24,018 nt of DNA from Paulinella micropora (GCA_009731375.1 BJOX01000191.1:139439-163456), one strand, 5' to 3'. Numbered from the stretch's first letter, positions 8,164-21,935 are shown. Notes: generated by a model from the letters alone, not told the origin. Program-made: numbers and translations.

Positions 8164-8211
8164 GCTACTGCTAACAACAACAACAACAACAACAACAACT
8201 ACTACTACTCT

Positions 8212-8252
<41 letters not shown>

Positions 8253-8303
8253 CTACTCCTACTCCCACTCCTACTACTCCTTCTCCTACTACTACTCCTA
8301 CTG

Positions 8304-8359
<56 letters not shown>

Positions 8360-8420
8360 GCTACTACTACTCCTACTCCTACTCCTACTCCTACTCTTCC
8401 TCCTCCTCCTCCTCCTCCTC

Positions 8421-8451
<31 letters not shown>

Positions 8452-8465
8452 CACTACTACTACAA

Positions 8466-8528
<63 letters not shown>

Positions 8529-8549
8529 ATACTGCTGCTGCTGCTGCTG

Positions 8550-8587
<38 letters not shown>

Positions 8588-8634
8588 GCTACTACTACTA
8601 CTGCTACTGCTACTACAACTACAACTACTACTAT

Positions 8635-8709
<75 letters not shown>

Positions 8710-8819
8710 GACTATTACTATTATTACTACTCCTACTCCTACTACTACTACTACTACTACTACTACCACTACTACTACTACTACTACTACTATTATTACT
8801 ACTACTACTACTACTACTA

Positions 8820-8877
<58 letters not shown>

Positions 8878-8889
8878 CACTACCTACTA
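7876..8889. repeat. CTA trinucleotide array, about 1 kb
   Basis: CTA/ACT repeats with CTG, CTC, ATT and CAA interruptions. An AAC block occupies 8173-8198 and a CCT block about 8401-8420. The array is in the same orientation as every other CTA array in the window. Long valine- or serine-rich frames on the reverse strand are translations of the repeat. Confidence 0.97.
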
Positions 8890-9192
8890 GGCCTTGGCGT
8901 TCGATTTAGTGAAGGAACTTGTTTACGAATACTAGTGTCCTCTGGTCATCCATACAAATCGTTAGCTCAAGAGCCATTGATTTAACTATATGGTTACCCC
9001 AATCAAGATTATCAAAAAGAAAAAAATAATTATTAAAATAATAATGGTTAATAAAATAATAAGAAGAAGAATAATAAGATATTACATATGAAAGTAGAAT
9101 AAAAATATATATAGGGAATTAAATAAATAACATGATAATAAGATTACGAAATTAAATATATTAAAATTACTAAAGTGCGGGGTTAATATTAA
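8890..9192. other. AT-rich spacer between CTA arrays
   Basis: It begins with about 50 bp of unique sequence, then the second flank repeat (8941-8967), then very AT-rich DNA with AATAAT and AAGAAG words. No gene is visible. Confidence 0.7.
8941..8967 (+). repeat. Right flank repeat of the CTA array
   Basis: TCTGGTCATCCATA overlaps directly into CAAATCGTTAGCT, lacking the 15-nt insert of the copy at 7834-7875 but otherwise identical. Confidence 0.85.
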
Positions 9193-9671
<479 letters not shown>

Positions 9672-9855
9672 AGTAATAATAGTAATTATAATGATAATAA
9701 TAAGAATAATAATAACAACACAACAACAATAATAGTAATAATAATAAGAATAATAATAATAATGATAATAATAATAATAATAATAATAATAGTAATAATA
9801 ATAATAATAATAATTATATTATTATTATTATCATTATTATTATTATCAATATTAA

Positions 9856-9910
<55 letters not shown>

Positions 9911-9919
9911 GTTATTATT
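9672..9919. repeat. AAT array passing into ATT (inverted)
   Basis: AAT-type repeats to about 9812 switch through AATTATATT to ATT repeats ending at 9919. The two halves are reverse complements, so the block is one long palindrome capable of forming a hairpin with arms of up to about 100 bp. Confidence 0.93.
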
Positions 9920-10336
9920 CAGCCCAATGGCCTTACGGCGTTAAACTGTGATGCCAATCCATAACCATTCGGTGGTATGCTGGGGAGGAGGATCGTTGAG
10001 GGCTCATAAAAGATCTTTAACTCCGCTATGCTGGTTGGTAGCCCAGGACCCAGTTGTCTGCCAAATTGTTATGGATGGGGTTTTGAAGCAGTTCTAGCCG
10101 CCATGCTTGGTGTATGCACTTGCACATCCGGCGACGTTTTGCAAGAGGTTACTGGAACTGCGGAGTAGCCTTGGCTTAGTGCGGTCTTGCCCTCAGGAGC
10201 TCCATCGGTGGCCTTGCTTACCAGTCGAGAGACTGGCCAGCAAAGGGGGATTGGAGGAGCTCGAACAAGGGTATTGGAGGCTTATGTCCGGACACGGATC
10301 GTGCCATGCAGCTGCATCAGTACGCCTTAGAGAAAC
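9920..10336. other. Unique region between ATT arrays
   Basis: Complex sequence flanked on both sides by ATT repeats. It contains perfect palindromes TGTCCGGACA (10285-10294) and ATGCAGCTGCAT (10306-10317). A 109-codon + frame (10107-10436) passes through it and through the next ATT block. Its leucine run comes from the repeat and the rest matches nothing I recognise. A SINE or other mobile-element body flanked by ATT is possible, but no tRNA-type A/B boxes are seen. Confidence 0.5.
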
Positions 10337-10338
10337 AA

Positions 10339-10379
<41 letters not shown>

Positions 10380-10393
10380 TTATTATTATTATT
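10337..10393. repeat. ATT microsatellite
   Basis: ATT repeats with one T-rich interruption in the middle. Confidence 0.95.
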
Positions 10394-10512
10394 CCGTCTG
10401 GAAATGTTGGAACTGCCCGTGCGGGGGTGTCATTAGAGCCTATCGTCAATTCTTCGTACTCCCCTCACGGGTGAGACGATGGAGGCGCATGTGCAGATTT
10501 GCATCAGCCATT
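10394..10512. other. Short unique spacer
   Basis: About 120 bp of GC-balanced complex sequence. CTCACGGGTGAG (10464-10475) is an imperfect palindrome. No gene seen. Confidence 0.5.
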
Positions 10513-10644
10513 GACTCCTCCTCCTTCTTCTTCTTCTTCTTCTTCTTCTTCTTCTTCTTCTTCTTCTTCTTCTTCTTCTTCTTCTTCTTCTTCTTCTTCT
10601 TCTTTTTCTTTTTCTTCTTCTTTTCTTCTTCTTCTTCTTCTTCG

Positions 10645-10676
<32 letters not shown>

Positions 10677-10915
10677 TTCTTCTTCTTCTTCTTCTTCTTC
10701 TTCTTCTTCTTCCTCCTCCTCCTCCTCCTCCTCCTCTTCCTCTTCCTCCTCCTCCTCTCCTCCTCCTCCTCCTCCTCATCATCATCATCATCATCAGCAT
10801 CATCCTCCTCCTCGTCCTCGTCTTCCTCTTTTTACTCCTCCTCCTCTTCCTGCTCCTCCTGCTCCTCCTCCTCCTCCTCCTCCTTCTCCTTCTCTCCCCT
10901 TTGTCTTCTTTCTTT
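10513..10915. repeat. TTC, TCC and ATC polypyrimidine array
   Basis: TTC repeats (to about 10712) pass into CCT/TCC (10711-10776), ATC (10777-10804) and mixed CCT/TCT. The + strand is almost purely pyrimidine. TTC/GAA tracts of this length are a well-known triplex-forming class. Confidence 0.96.
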
Positions 10916-10972
10916 CTTCATATTGCAATGCATTTCCGTTTCTGTCTCCTGAGGATCATCCTTCCACTGCCT
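10916..10972. other. 57-bp unique island between arrays
   Basis: A short complex stretch (around CATATTGCAATGCATTTCC) separates the TTC/TCC block from the TTCC block. It is the only unique anchor between 10513 and 13144. Confidence 0.7.
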
Positions 10973-13143
10973 TCCTTCCTTCCTTCCTTCATTCCTTTCT
11001 TCCTTCCTTCCTTCCTTCCTTCCTTCCTTTCTTCCTTCCGTCCTTCCGTCCTTCCTTCCTTCCGTCCTTCCTTCCTTCCTTCCTTCCTTCCTTCCTTCCT
11101 TTCTTCCTTCCGTCCTTCCTTCCTTCCTTCCTTCCTTCCTTCCTCCCTTCCTTCCTTCCTTCCTTCCTTCCTTCCTTCCTTCCTTCCTTCCTTCCTTCCT
11201 TCCTTCCTTCCTTCCTTCCTTCCTTCCTTCCTTCCTTCCTTCCTTCCTTCCTTCCTTCCTTCCTTCCTTCCTTCCTTCCTTCCTTCCTTCCTTCCTTCCT
11301 TCCTTCCTTCCTTCCTTCCTTCCTTCCTTCCTTCCTTCCTTCCTTCCTTCCTTCCTTCCTTCCTTCCTTCCTTCCTTCCTTCCTTCCTTCCTTCCTTCCT
11401 TCCTTCCTTCCTTCCTTCCTTCCTTCCTTCCTTCCTTCCTTCCTTCCTTCCTTCCTTCCTTCCTTCCTTCCTTCCTTCCTTCCTTCCTTCCTTCCTTCCT
11501 TCCTTCCTTCCTTCCTTCCTTCCTTCCTTCCTTCCTTCCTTCCTTCCTTCCTTCCTTCCTTCCTTCCTTCCTTCCTTCCTTCCTTCCTTCCTTCCTTCCT
11601 TCCTTCCTTCCTTCCTTCCTTCCTTCCTTCCTTCCTTCCTTCCTTCCTTCCTTCCTTCCTTCCTTCCTTCCTTCCTTCCTTCCTTCCTTCCTTCCTTCCT
11701 TCCTTCCTTCCTTCCTTCCTTCCTTCCTTCCTTCCTTCCTTCCTTCCTTCCTTCCTTCCTTCCTTCCTTCCTTCCTTCCTTCCTTCCTTCCTTCCTTCCT
11801 TCCTTCCTTCCTTCCTTCCTTCCTTCCTTCCTTCCTTCCTTCCTTCCTTCCTTCCTTCCTTCCTTCCTTCCTTCCTTCCTTCCTTCCTTCCTTCCTTCCT
11901 TCCTTCCTTCCTTCCTTCCTTCCTTCCTTCCTTCCTTCCTTCCTTCCTTCCTTCCTTCCTTCCTTCCTTCCTTCCTTCCTTCCTTCCTTCCTTCCTTCCT
12001 TCCTTCCTTCCTTCCTTCCTTCCTTCCTTCCTTCCTTCCTTCCTTCCTTCCTTCCTTCCTTCCTTCCTTCCTTCCTTCCTTCCTTCCTTCCTTCCTTCCT
12101 TCCTTCCTTCCTTCCTTCCTTCCTTCCTTCCTTCCTTCCTTCCTTCCTTCCTTCCTTCCTTCCTTCCTTCCTTCCTTCCTTCCTTCCTTCCTTCCTTCCT
12201 TCCTTCCTTCCTTCCTTCCTTCCTTCCTTCCTTCCTTCCTTCCTTCCTTCCTTCCTTCCTTCCTTCCTTCCTTCCTTCCTTCCTTCCTTCCTTCCTTCCT
12301 TCCTTCCTTCCTTCCTTCCTTCCTTCCTTCCTTCCTTCCTTCCTTCCTTCCTTCCTTCCTTCCTTCCTTCCTTCCTTCCTTCCTTCCTTCCTTCCTTCCT
12401 TCCTTCCTTCCTTCCTTCCTTCCTTCCTTCCTTCCTTCCTTCCTTCCTTCCTTCCTTCCTTCCTTCCTTCCTTCCTTCCTTCCTTCCTTCCTTCCTTCCT
12501 TCCTTCCTTCCTTCCTTCCTTCCTTCCTTCCTTCCTTCCTTCCTTCCTTCCTTCCTTCCTTCCTTCCTTCCTTCCTTCCTTCCTTCCTTCCTTCCTTCCT
12601 TCCTTCCTTCCTTCCTTCCTTCCTTCCTTCCTTCCTTCCTTCCTTCCTTCCTTCCTTCCTTCCTTCCTTCCTTCCTTCCTTCCTTCCTTCCTTCCTTCCT
12701 TCCTTCCTTCCTTCCTTCCTTCCTTCCTTCCTTCCTTCCTTCCTTCCTTCCTTCCTTCCTTCCTTCCTTCCTTCCTTCCTTCCTTCCTTCCTTCCTTCCT
12801 TCCTTCCTTCCTTCCTTCCTTCCTTCCTTCCTTCCTTCCTTCCTTCCTTCCTTCCTTCCTTCCTTCCTTCCTTCCTTCCTTCCTTCCTTTCTTCCTTCCG
12901 TCCTTCCGTCCTTCCTTCCTTCCGCCCTTCCTTCCTTCCTTCCTTCCTTCCTTTCTTCCTTCCGTCCTTCCGTCCTTCCTTCCTTCCTTCCTTCCTTCCT
13001 TCCTTCCTTCCTTCCTTCCTTCCTTCTTTTTTTCCTTCCTTCCTTCCTTCCCTCCCTCCTTCCCTCCTTCCCTCCTTCCTTTCTTCCTTCCTTCCTTCCT
13101 TCCTTCCTTTCCTTCCTTTCCTTCCTTCCTTCCTTCCTTCCTC
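10973..13143. repeat. TTCC tetranucleotide array, 2.17 kb
   Basis: TTCC repeats. The core, about 11148-12889 (roughly 435 units), shows no interruption I can see. Both edges are imperfect and carry the same spaced pattern of variants (TTT, then G at +12, +20 and +36, starting at 11028 and at 12888). The 3' edge also has CCCTCC and CTTTTTTTCC variants. The array is open in several frames on both strands, giving 780-1,012-codon translations that are not proteins. Confidence 0.97.
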
Positions 13144-13151
13144 TCATGGCT

Positions 13152-13340
13152 AGTATATATATACATACATACGTACATACACATACATACATACATACAT
13201 ACATACATACATACATACACACATACATACACACATACATACATACATACATACATACATACATACATACATACATACATGCATACATACATACATACAT
13301 ACATACATACATACATACATACATACATACACACACACAC
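13152..13340. repeat. ATAC microsatellite
   Basis: A TATATA start, then ATAC units with ACAC variants, ending in CA repeats at ACACACACAC. Confidence 0.96.
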
Positions 13341-13341
13341 A

Positions 13342-13412
13342 TGACAGGCATGGCGCTTTTGTGGCGCTCTCTCACTGTCTTGTTCTTTCTTCTCCTCTTC
13401 GTGATCTATATC

Positions 13413-13508
<96 letters not shown>

Positions 13509-13608
13509 GTTGCACAGGTGGCATGGATTCGTGTCGCTCTCCCAGCATTTTGTCCTTTCTTCTCTTTTTGACGTCGGCCAACGTTTATGTCGATGACTTC
13601 TCTGCTGG

Positions 13609-13610
<2 letters not shown>
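13342..13610 (+). repeat. Tandem unit: about 60-bp spacer plus TATC array, repeated
   Basis: Spacer 13342-13402 and spacer 13512-13572 are related: both run from ACAGG through GCATGG, CGCTCTC, TTGT and CTTTCTTCTC. They are separated by a TATC array (about 13405-13508). This looks like duplication of spacer plus array, about 170 bp per unit. Confidence 0.7.
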
Positions 13611-13696
<86 letters not shown>

Positions 13697-13722
13697 GACA
13701 GTTGATACTTCTCTGCCGGTCT
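13591..13722 (+). repeat. TATC array bracketed by a 20-bp direct repeat
   Basis: GATGACTTCTCTGCTGGTCT before the array and GATACTTCTCTGCCGGTCT after it differ by one indel and one substitution. The TATC array between them spans 13609-13696. Confidence 0.8.
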
Positions 13723-13729
13723 CCCCCTA

Positions 13730-15040
<1,311 letters not shown>

Positions 15041-15168
15041 CTACTACGGCTATGCTACTACTGATACTACTACTGATACTACTACTACTACTACTAGTAC
15101 TACTACTACTACTAGTACCACTAATACACACTACTGCTACTACTGCACACACTAACTTGTTTTTCATG
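15041..15168. repeat. Degenerate CTA repeat tail
   Basis: CTA units with CTGATA, AGTACC and GCACACAC interruptions fade into CTTGTTTTTCATG. No gene. Confidence 0.8.
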
Positions 15169-15180
15169 CATGCGAATTCG

Positions 15181-15184
<4 letters not shown>
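15169..15184. repeat. 16-bp perfect palindrome
   Basis: CATGCGAATTCGCATG equals its own reverse complement. It lies exactly between the CTA array and the AT array. Confidence 0.85.
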
Positions 15185-15242
<58 letters not shown>

Positions 15243-15271
15243 CACACACACACACATATATATATATATAT

Positions 15272-15348
<77 letters not shown>
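15185..15348. repeat. AT, CA, AT, CT, AT compound microsatellite
   Basis: AT to about 15240, CA (15241-15256), AT, CT (15273-15310), then AT (15311-15348). The final AT run is the left flank of the 1.3-kb inverted-repeat element. Confidence 0.95.
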
Positions 15349-15351
<3 letters not shown>

Positions 15352-15979
15352 ACGTGTCCCAAAAGAAAGGGCCGGATGTTGGTTCATTTTTTCTATGGGA
15401 AGAAGGCCGAGATAGCTGGTTTATTTCATATGCAGGTACTATCAGCCCGTTGAAACGGCATGCTGTTGCGCATATGCTATGGTTTACATTCCACATCGAG
15501 GTAGACAGAAAGCTACATATTGTCGGTACGTCAAATTCGTTTTCATTGATTTATGTCTGAAGTGGACGCAGGTAAGGATAGGTTTAAGGGCATATACATC
15601 TAGCCATGGGCTCTCCAATGCGACTTACTGTGGTCCTGATCTCGCTTGTATGCGAGGTAAACAATCCAAAAAAGCTAGCATTTTTTCTGGCTAAGAAAGC
15701 CCCAGAATCGATATCATTTGGTTTTCCCGCGTTCTTGTCAGAGACACTGATCTTAATCTGTACTATATTCGTTCAGTACCCATGCAAGTCAGCGATGTCA
15801 CAGGCGCTTTATCATGTACATAGCCCAGCGCATTTGCTTGGGACAGAAAGATCAAATCCATCAGGCTGCTGGCTGTTTTGAGGTAGGTCACTTCTTGAGT
15901 TTGGAGATCTTAGATTTCTAAGTGGGAAAGGGCTGGGGGTCTGGGGGTGCGATGGGCCCTGGGACACTCGCACTGACGC

Positions 15980-16011
15980 TCCGGGAATTCCCTCGGAAGG
16001 GAAATCCCGGA
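15980..16011. repeat. 14-bp stem hairpin inside the 1.3-kb element
   Basis: CCGGGAATTCCCT (15981-15993), loop CGGA, then AGGGAAATCCCGG (15998-16010). One mismatch; the stem is extended by a T-A pair. A diverged 33-bp tandem repeat starting AACATCCCT (16011 and 16044) follows directly. Confidence 0.75.
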
Positions 16012-16121
16012 ACATCCCTGCTCGGGAGACATCGAGATTTACGAACATCCCTATTTGGGGGACATCCGAAAATTGTTTGGAGTTAGATCAATTTTTTTCA
16101 TTTTTTTGGTTTTCCTCAAGG

Positions 16122-16243
16122 TGTTCCAAACCCCGTGCATATCGGTGCCTCACATTATCACACGTCTCCTGTACTTTGTGCATGTGGAATAACACCAGCT
16201 ATCTTATTCTTCTTTTCATAGAAAACAAGAACCGAAAAGCCAT
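16122..16243 (+). repeat. Internal degraded copy of the element's right end
   Basis: GTTCCAAACCCCGTGCATAT (16122) parallels GTTCCAGCCCCATGCATAT (16507). GTGCATGTGGAATAACACCA (16178) parallels GTGCATATCGAATAAAACCA (16562). The offset is about 385 bp. The element therefore carries two right ends in tandem, the inner one older. Confidence 0.65.
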
Positions 16244-16649
16244 GTGTTAAAATTTCAAAAAAATTCAAGATTTGTTTGAAAAAATTTCCACCGCGGATTT
16301 ATCACGGAGCAAGAGCTTGAAGATCGGGGTTGCTGCATGCCGTTGAACGTCGTTGGGGCATGCTAAGACATTCCAACTCAGATCAGTTCCGGGACATCCA
16401 TTCGGTAAGGACGACCGACCATGACTTACATCCCATCTGCGGACTACCCAAAAAAGTTTTCAGGAATTTCCCTTTTTTTTTTTCTCTCTCTCCCTCCTTC
16501 GACGGGGTTCCAGCCCCATGCATATAGGTTAGATAATACTATTTCTACGGGCCTGTAGTTGGTGCATATCGAATAAAACCAGCTATCTCGGCCTTCTTCC
16601 CAGAGAAAAAGAGAATGAAAATCCGGCCCTTTCTTTTGCGACACGTCTT

Positions 16650-16741
16650 ATATATACATATATATATACATATATAATATCTATATATATGTATATAATA
16701 TATATATATATATATATATACATGTGTGTGTGTGTGTGTTG
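16650..16741. repeat. AT and GT microsatellite
   Basis: AT repeats with occasional C or G, then GT (16724-16741). This is the right flank of the 1.3-kb element. Confidence 0.93.
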
Positions 16742-16749
16742 TGATGTCT

Positions 16750-16773
16750 AGGCTCGCTGGCCGATCGCTACAC
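16750..16773 (+). repeat. Left copy of a 24-bp direct repeat around the AT/ATAC array
   Basis: AGGCTCGCTGGCCGATCG then CTACAC. It matches 16956-16979 (AGGCGCGCTGGCGGATCG then TTACAC) with three substitutions. Confidence 0.75.
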
Positions 16774-16952
<179 letters not shown>

Positions 16953-16955
16953 ACA

Positions 16956-16979
16956 AGGCGCGCTGGCGGATCGTTACAC
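16956..16979 (+). repeat. Right copy of the 24-bp direct repeat
   Basis: Second copy at offset 206. About 45 bp of unique sequence follows (to about 17026) before the polypyrimidine array begins. Confidence 0.75.
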
Positions 16980-17027
16980 GTTGGTACAGAGTAAGAGCGG
17001 ACTCATCAGTATGCTTCCTACTCTCAC

Positions 17028-18743
<1,716 letters not shown>

Positions 18744-19715
18744 NNNNNNNNNNNNNNNNNNNNNNNNNNNNNNNNNNNNNNNNNNNNNNNNNNNNNNNNN
18801 NNNNNNNNNNNNNNNNNNNNNNNNNNNNNNNNNNNNNNNNNNNNNNNNNNNNNNNNNNNNNNNNNNNNNNNNNNNNNNNNNNNNNNNNNNNNNNNNNNNN
18901 NNNNNNNNNNNNNNNNNNNNNNNNNNNNNNNNNNNNNNNNNNNNNNNNNNNNNNNNNNNNNNNNNNNNNNNNNNNNNNNNNNNNNNNNNNNNNNNNNNNN
19001 NNNNNNNNNNNNNNNNNNNNNNNNNNNNNNNNNNNNNNNNNNNNNNNNNNNNNNNNNNNNNNNNNNNNNNNNNNNNNNNNNNNNNNNNNNNNNNNNNNNN
19101 NNNNNNNNNNNNNNNNNNNNNNNNNNNNNNNNNNNNNNNNNNNNNNNNNNNNNNNNNNNNNNNNNNNNNNNNNNNNNNNNNNNNNNNNNNNNNNNNNNNN
19201 NNNNNNNNNNNNNNNNNNNNNNNNNNNNNNNNNNNNNNNNNNNNNNNNNNNNNNNNNNNNNNNNNNNNNNNNNNNNNNNNNNNNNNNNNNNNNNNNNNNN
19301 NNNNNNNNNNNNNNNNNNNNNNNNNNNNNNNNNNNNNNNNNNNNNNNNNNNNNNNNNNNNNNNNNNNNNNNNNNNNNNNNNNNNNNNNNNNNNNNNNNNN
19401 NNNNNNNNNNNNNNNNNNNNNNNNNNNNNNNNNNNNNNNNNNNNNNNNNNNNNNNNNNNNNNNNNNNNNNNNNNNNNNNNNNNNNNNNNNNNNNNNNNNN
19501 NNNNNNNNNNNNNNNNNNNNNNNNNNNNNNNNNNNNNNNNNNNNNNNNNNNNNNNNNNNNNNNNNNNNNNNNNNNNNNNNNNNNNNNNNNNNNNNNNNNN
19601 NNNNNNNNNNNNNNNNNNNNNNNNNNNNNNNNNNNNNNNNNNNNNNNNNNNNNNNNNNNNNNNNNNNNNNNNNNNNNNNNNNNNNNNNNNNNNNNNNNNN
19701 NNNNNNNNNNNNNNN
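18744..19715. other. 972-N assembly gap
   Basis: Unresolved sequence with poly-T on both sides. Nothing can be said about its content; frames that appear to span it are meaningless. Confidence 0.98.
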
Positions 19716-19969
<254 letters not shown>

Positions 19970-20223
19970 TTACTTACTTACTTACTTACTCACTTGCTTA
20001 CTTACTTACTTACTTACTTACTTGCTTACTTGCTTACTTACTTACTAACTTATTCACTCACTTACTTACTTACTTACTTACCCACTTACTTACTTACTTA
20101 CTTACTTACTTGCTTGCGTGCTTACTTGCTTACTTACTTACTAACTTACTCACTCACTTACTCACTTACTTACTTACCCACTTACTTTCTTACTTACTTA
20201 CTTGCTTACTTACTTACTCGCTC

Positions 20224-20255
<32 letters not shown>

Positions 20256-20282
20256 CCTTACTTACTTACTTGCTTTACTTGC

Positions 20283-20314
<32 letters not shown>

Positions 20315-20356
20315 TTTACTTACTTACTTACTTGCTTACTAACTAACTCACTTACT
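19970..20356. repeat. TTAC microsatellite with 96-bp higher-order repeat
   Basis: TTAC units with CTTG, CTCA, CCCA and TAAC variants. The pattern TGCTTACTTACTTACTAACTT then CACTCACTTAC occurs at about 20032 and again 96 bp later, including the downstream CCCA variant. Confidence 0.93.
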
Positions 20357-20477
20357 ACTTATATACTTATATACATATATATATATATTATATATGTATG
20401 TATATATATGTACATATGTATATATGTATATATGTATATATATGTACATACATACATACATACATACATACATACAT

Positions 20478-20520
<43 letters not shown>
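20357..20520. repeat. AT / ATGT / ACAT microsatellite
   Basis: TATATAC and AT runs with ATGT-type units (20390-20445) are followed by ACAT units (20444-20478) and AT (20482-20518). ATGT and ACAT are complementary, so the block can fold on itself. Confidence 0.93.
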
Positions 20521-20581
20521 GTATGTGTAGGGCGCCAGGCCTAACCCAGTCAAGACGCAGTTAGGTAAGTCGCGAAAACAC

Positions 20582-20583
<2 letters not shown>
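20521..20583. other. Short unique spacer
   Basis: 63 bp of complex sequence. CCTAAC (20539-20544) and GTTAGG (20560-20565) can form a small stem. No gene. Confidence 0.5.
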
Positions 20584-20618
<35 letters not shown>

Positions 20619-20682
20619 AAAAAAAANNNNNNNNNNNNNNNNNNNNNNNNNNNNNNNNNNNNNNNNNNNNNNNNNNNNNNNN

Positions 20683-20729
<47 letters not shown>

Positions 20730-20750
20730 GCACGCACACACACACAGACC

Positions 20751-20777
<27 letters not shown>
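20584..20777. repeat. GA array, 56-N gap, GA and CA arrays
   Basis: GA (20584-20615), an A run, N at 20627-20682, GA (20685-20727), then CA (20728-20777). This is the only sizeable purine-rich + strand array between about 6.5 and 23.2 kb. Confidence 0.93.
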
Positions 20778-20782
<5 letters not shown>

Positions 20783-20898
20783 ACAGCTCATGTAATGTCT
20801 GCGGTGTGTGTTCTGCGCAGTGTTGACATTGAACCTGTATAACTACACTGACGTACGGCTTACCTTCTATCTGATGCGTGGAAGCAGTTTCAATACAG

Positions 20899-20902
<4 letters not shown>
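20778..20902. other. Unique spacer carrying copy 1 of a recurrent 45-bp motif
   Basis: Complex sequence ending in TTCTATCTGATGCGTGGAAG (from 20865), which has diverged relatives at 20991 and 21396, each adjoining CT repeats. No gene. Confidence 0.65.
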
Positions 20903-20947
<45 letters not shown>

Positions 20948-20990
20948 TTCCTCTTTCCTCTGTTCTCTTTCCTCTTTTCTTTTTCTCCTC
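20903..20990. repeat. CT then CTTTCC array
   Basis: CT repeats (20903-20944), then irregular CTTTCCTC repeats up to copy 2 of the 45-bp motif. Confidence 0.93.
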
Positions 20991-21028
20991 TTCTATCTAT
21001 CACTCGGAACAAGTTTCAACACACCCGA

Positions 21029-21306
<278 letters not shown>

Positions 21307-21391
<85 letters not shown>
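21307..21391. repeat. CT microsatellite
   Basis: CT repeats with two CTTT slips, ending at TCCTCTTCTATCC. Confidence 0.95.
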
Positions 21392-21397
<6 letters not shown>

Positions 21398-21444
21398 CTA
21401 TCCATCACGTGGAACTCGAGCCAGGACCTGAGACACGTTAGCGC

Positions 21445-21935
21445 TGCCCTTTCCTCTTTCCTCTTTCTTCTTTCCTCTTCCCTCTTTCCTCTTATCTATC
21501 TACCTCTATCTATCTCTCTGTCTGTCTGTCTGTCTGTCTACCTACCTACCTACCTACCTATTCCTCTTTCCTCTTTCCTCTTTCCTCTTTCCTCTTTCCC
21601 CTTTCCCCTTTCCTCTTTCCTCTTTCCTCTTTCCTCTTTCCTCTTTCCTCTTTCCCCTTTCCTCTTCCCTCTTCTCATTTCCCTCTTTCCCTCTTTCCTC
21701 TTCCCCTCTCTCTTTCCCTCTTCCCTCTTTCCCTCTTCCCTCTTCCCTCTTCCCACTTCCCTCTTCCCTCTTCCCTCTCCCCTCTCCCCTCTTCCTTCTT
21801 CCCTCTCCCCTCTCCCCTCTTCCCTCTTCCCTCTTCCCTCTTCCCTCTTCCCTCTTCCCTCTTCCCTCTTCCCTCTTCCCTCTTCCCTCTCCCATCTCCC
21901 CTCTCCCCTCTCCCCTCTTCCCTCTTCCCTCTTTC
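21445..21935. repeat. Heptad polypyrimidine minisatellite
   Basis: Irregular CTTTCCTC, a short TATC/CTGT/TACC island (21493-21560), TTTCCTC heptads (21561-21660), then TTCCCTC heptads with CCCTCTC variants to 21932. The period of 7 shifts the frame every unit, giving long lysine/arginine/glutamate/glycine frames on the reverse strand that are not genes. Confidence 0.93.

Larger units (their letters stand above)
15349..16649. mobile_element. 1.3-kb DNA element with about 75-bp terminal inverted repeats
   Basis: The left end starts AAGACGTGTCCCAAAAGAAA and the right end finishes TTTCTTTTGCGACACGTCTT. Outer blocks 15349-15377 and 16621-16649 are reverse complements with one mismatch. Inner blocks 15393-15421 and 16577-16605 also differ at one position. 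The 15 bp between them has diverged. Both ends abut TA inside AT microsatellites, as expected for elements that target TA (Tc1/mariner-type behaviour). The interior has only short frames (15354-15560, 15479-15694, 15606-15881 on +; 15812-16048 on -), none resembling a transposase, so it is non-autonomous. A degraded second copy of the right end lies inside at about 16122-16243. Confidence 0.8.

Noticed and set aside
7870-8880. 336-codon reverse-strand frame of valine, alanine and serine runs
   Set aside because: Translation of the CTA array; frame changes coincide with slips in the repeat.
9920-10336. tRNA-derived SINE
   Set aside because: No convincing A-box and B-box pair on either strand.
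10107-10436. 109-codon + frame between ATT arrays
   Set aside because: A third of it is a leucine run from ATT repeats; the rest is unrecognised and lies in what may be a mobile-element body.
10306-13344. 1,012-codon + strand open frame rich in Phe-Leu-Pro-Ser, with overlapping 780-880-codon frames on both strands
   Set aside because: It is the translation of TTC and TTCC arrays, open in several frames at once because the repeat contains no stop. No domain, no unique coding segment.
15349-16649. Autonomous Tc1/mariner transposon
   Set aside because: Size and TA flanks fit, but the interior has no transposase-like frame or DDE/D arrangement that I can recognise.
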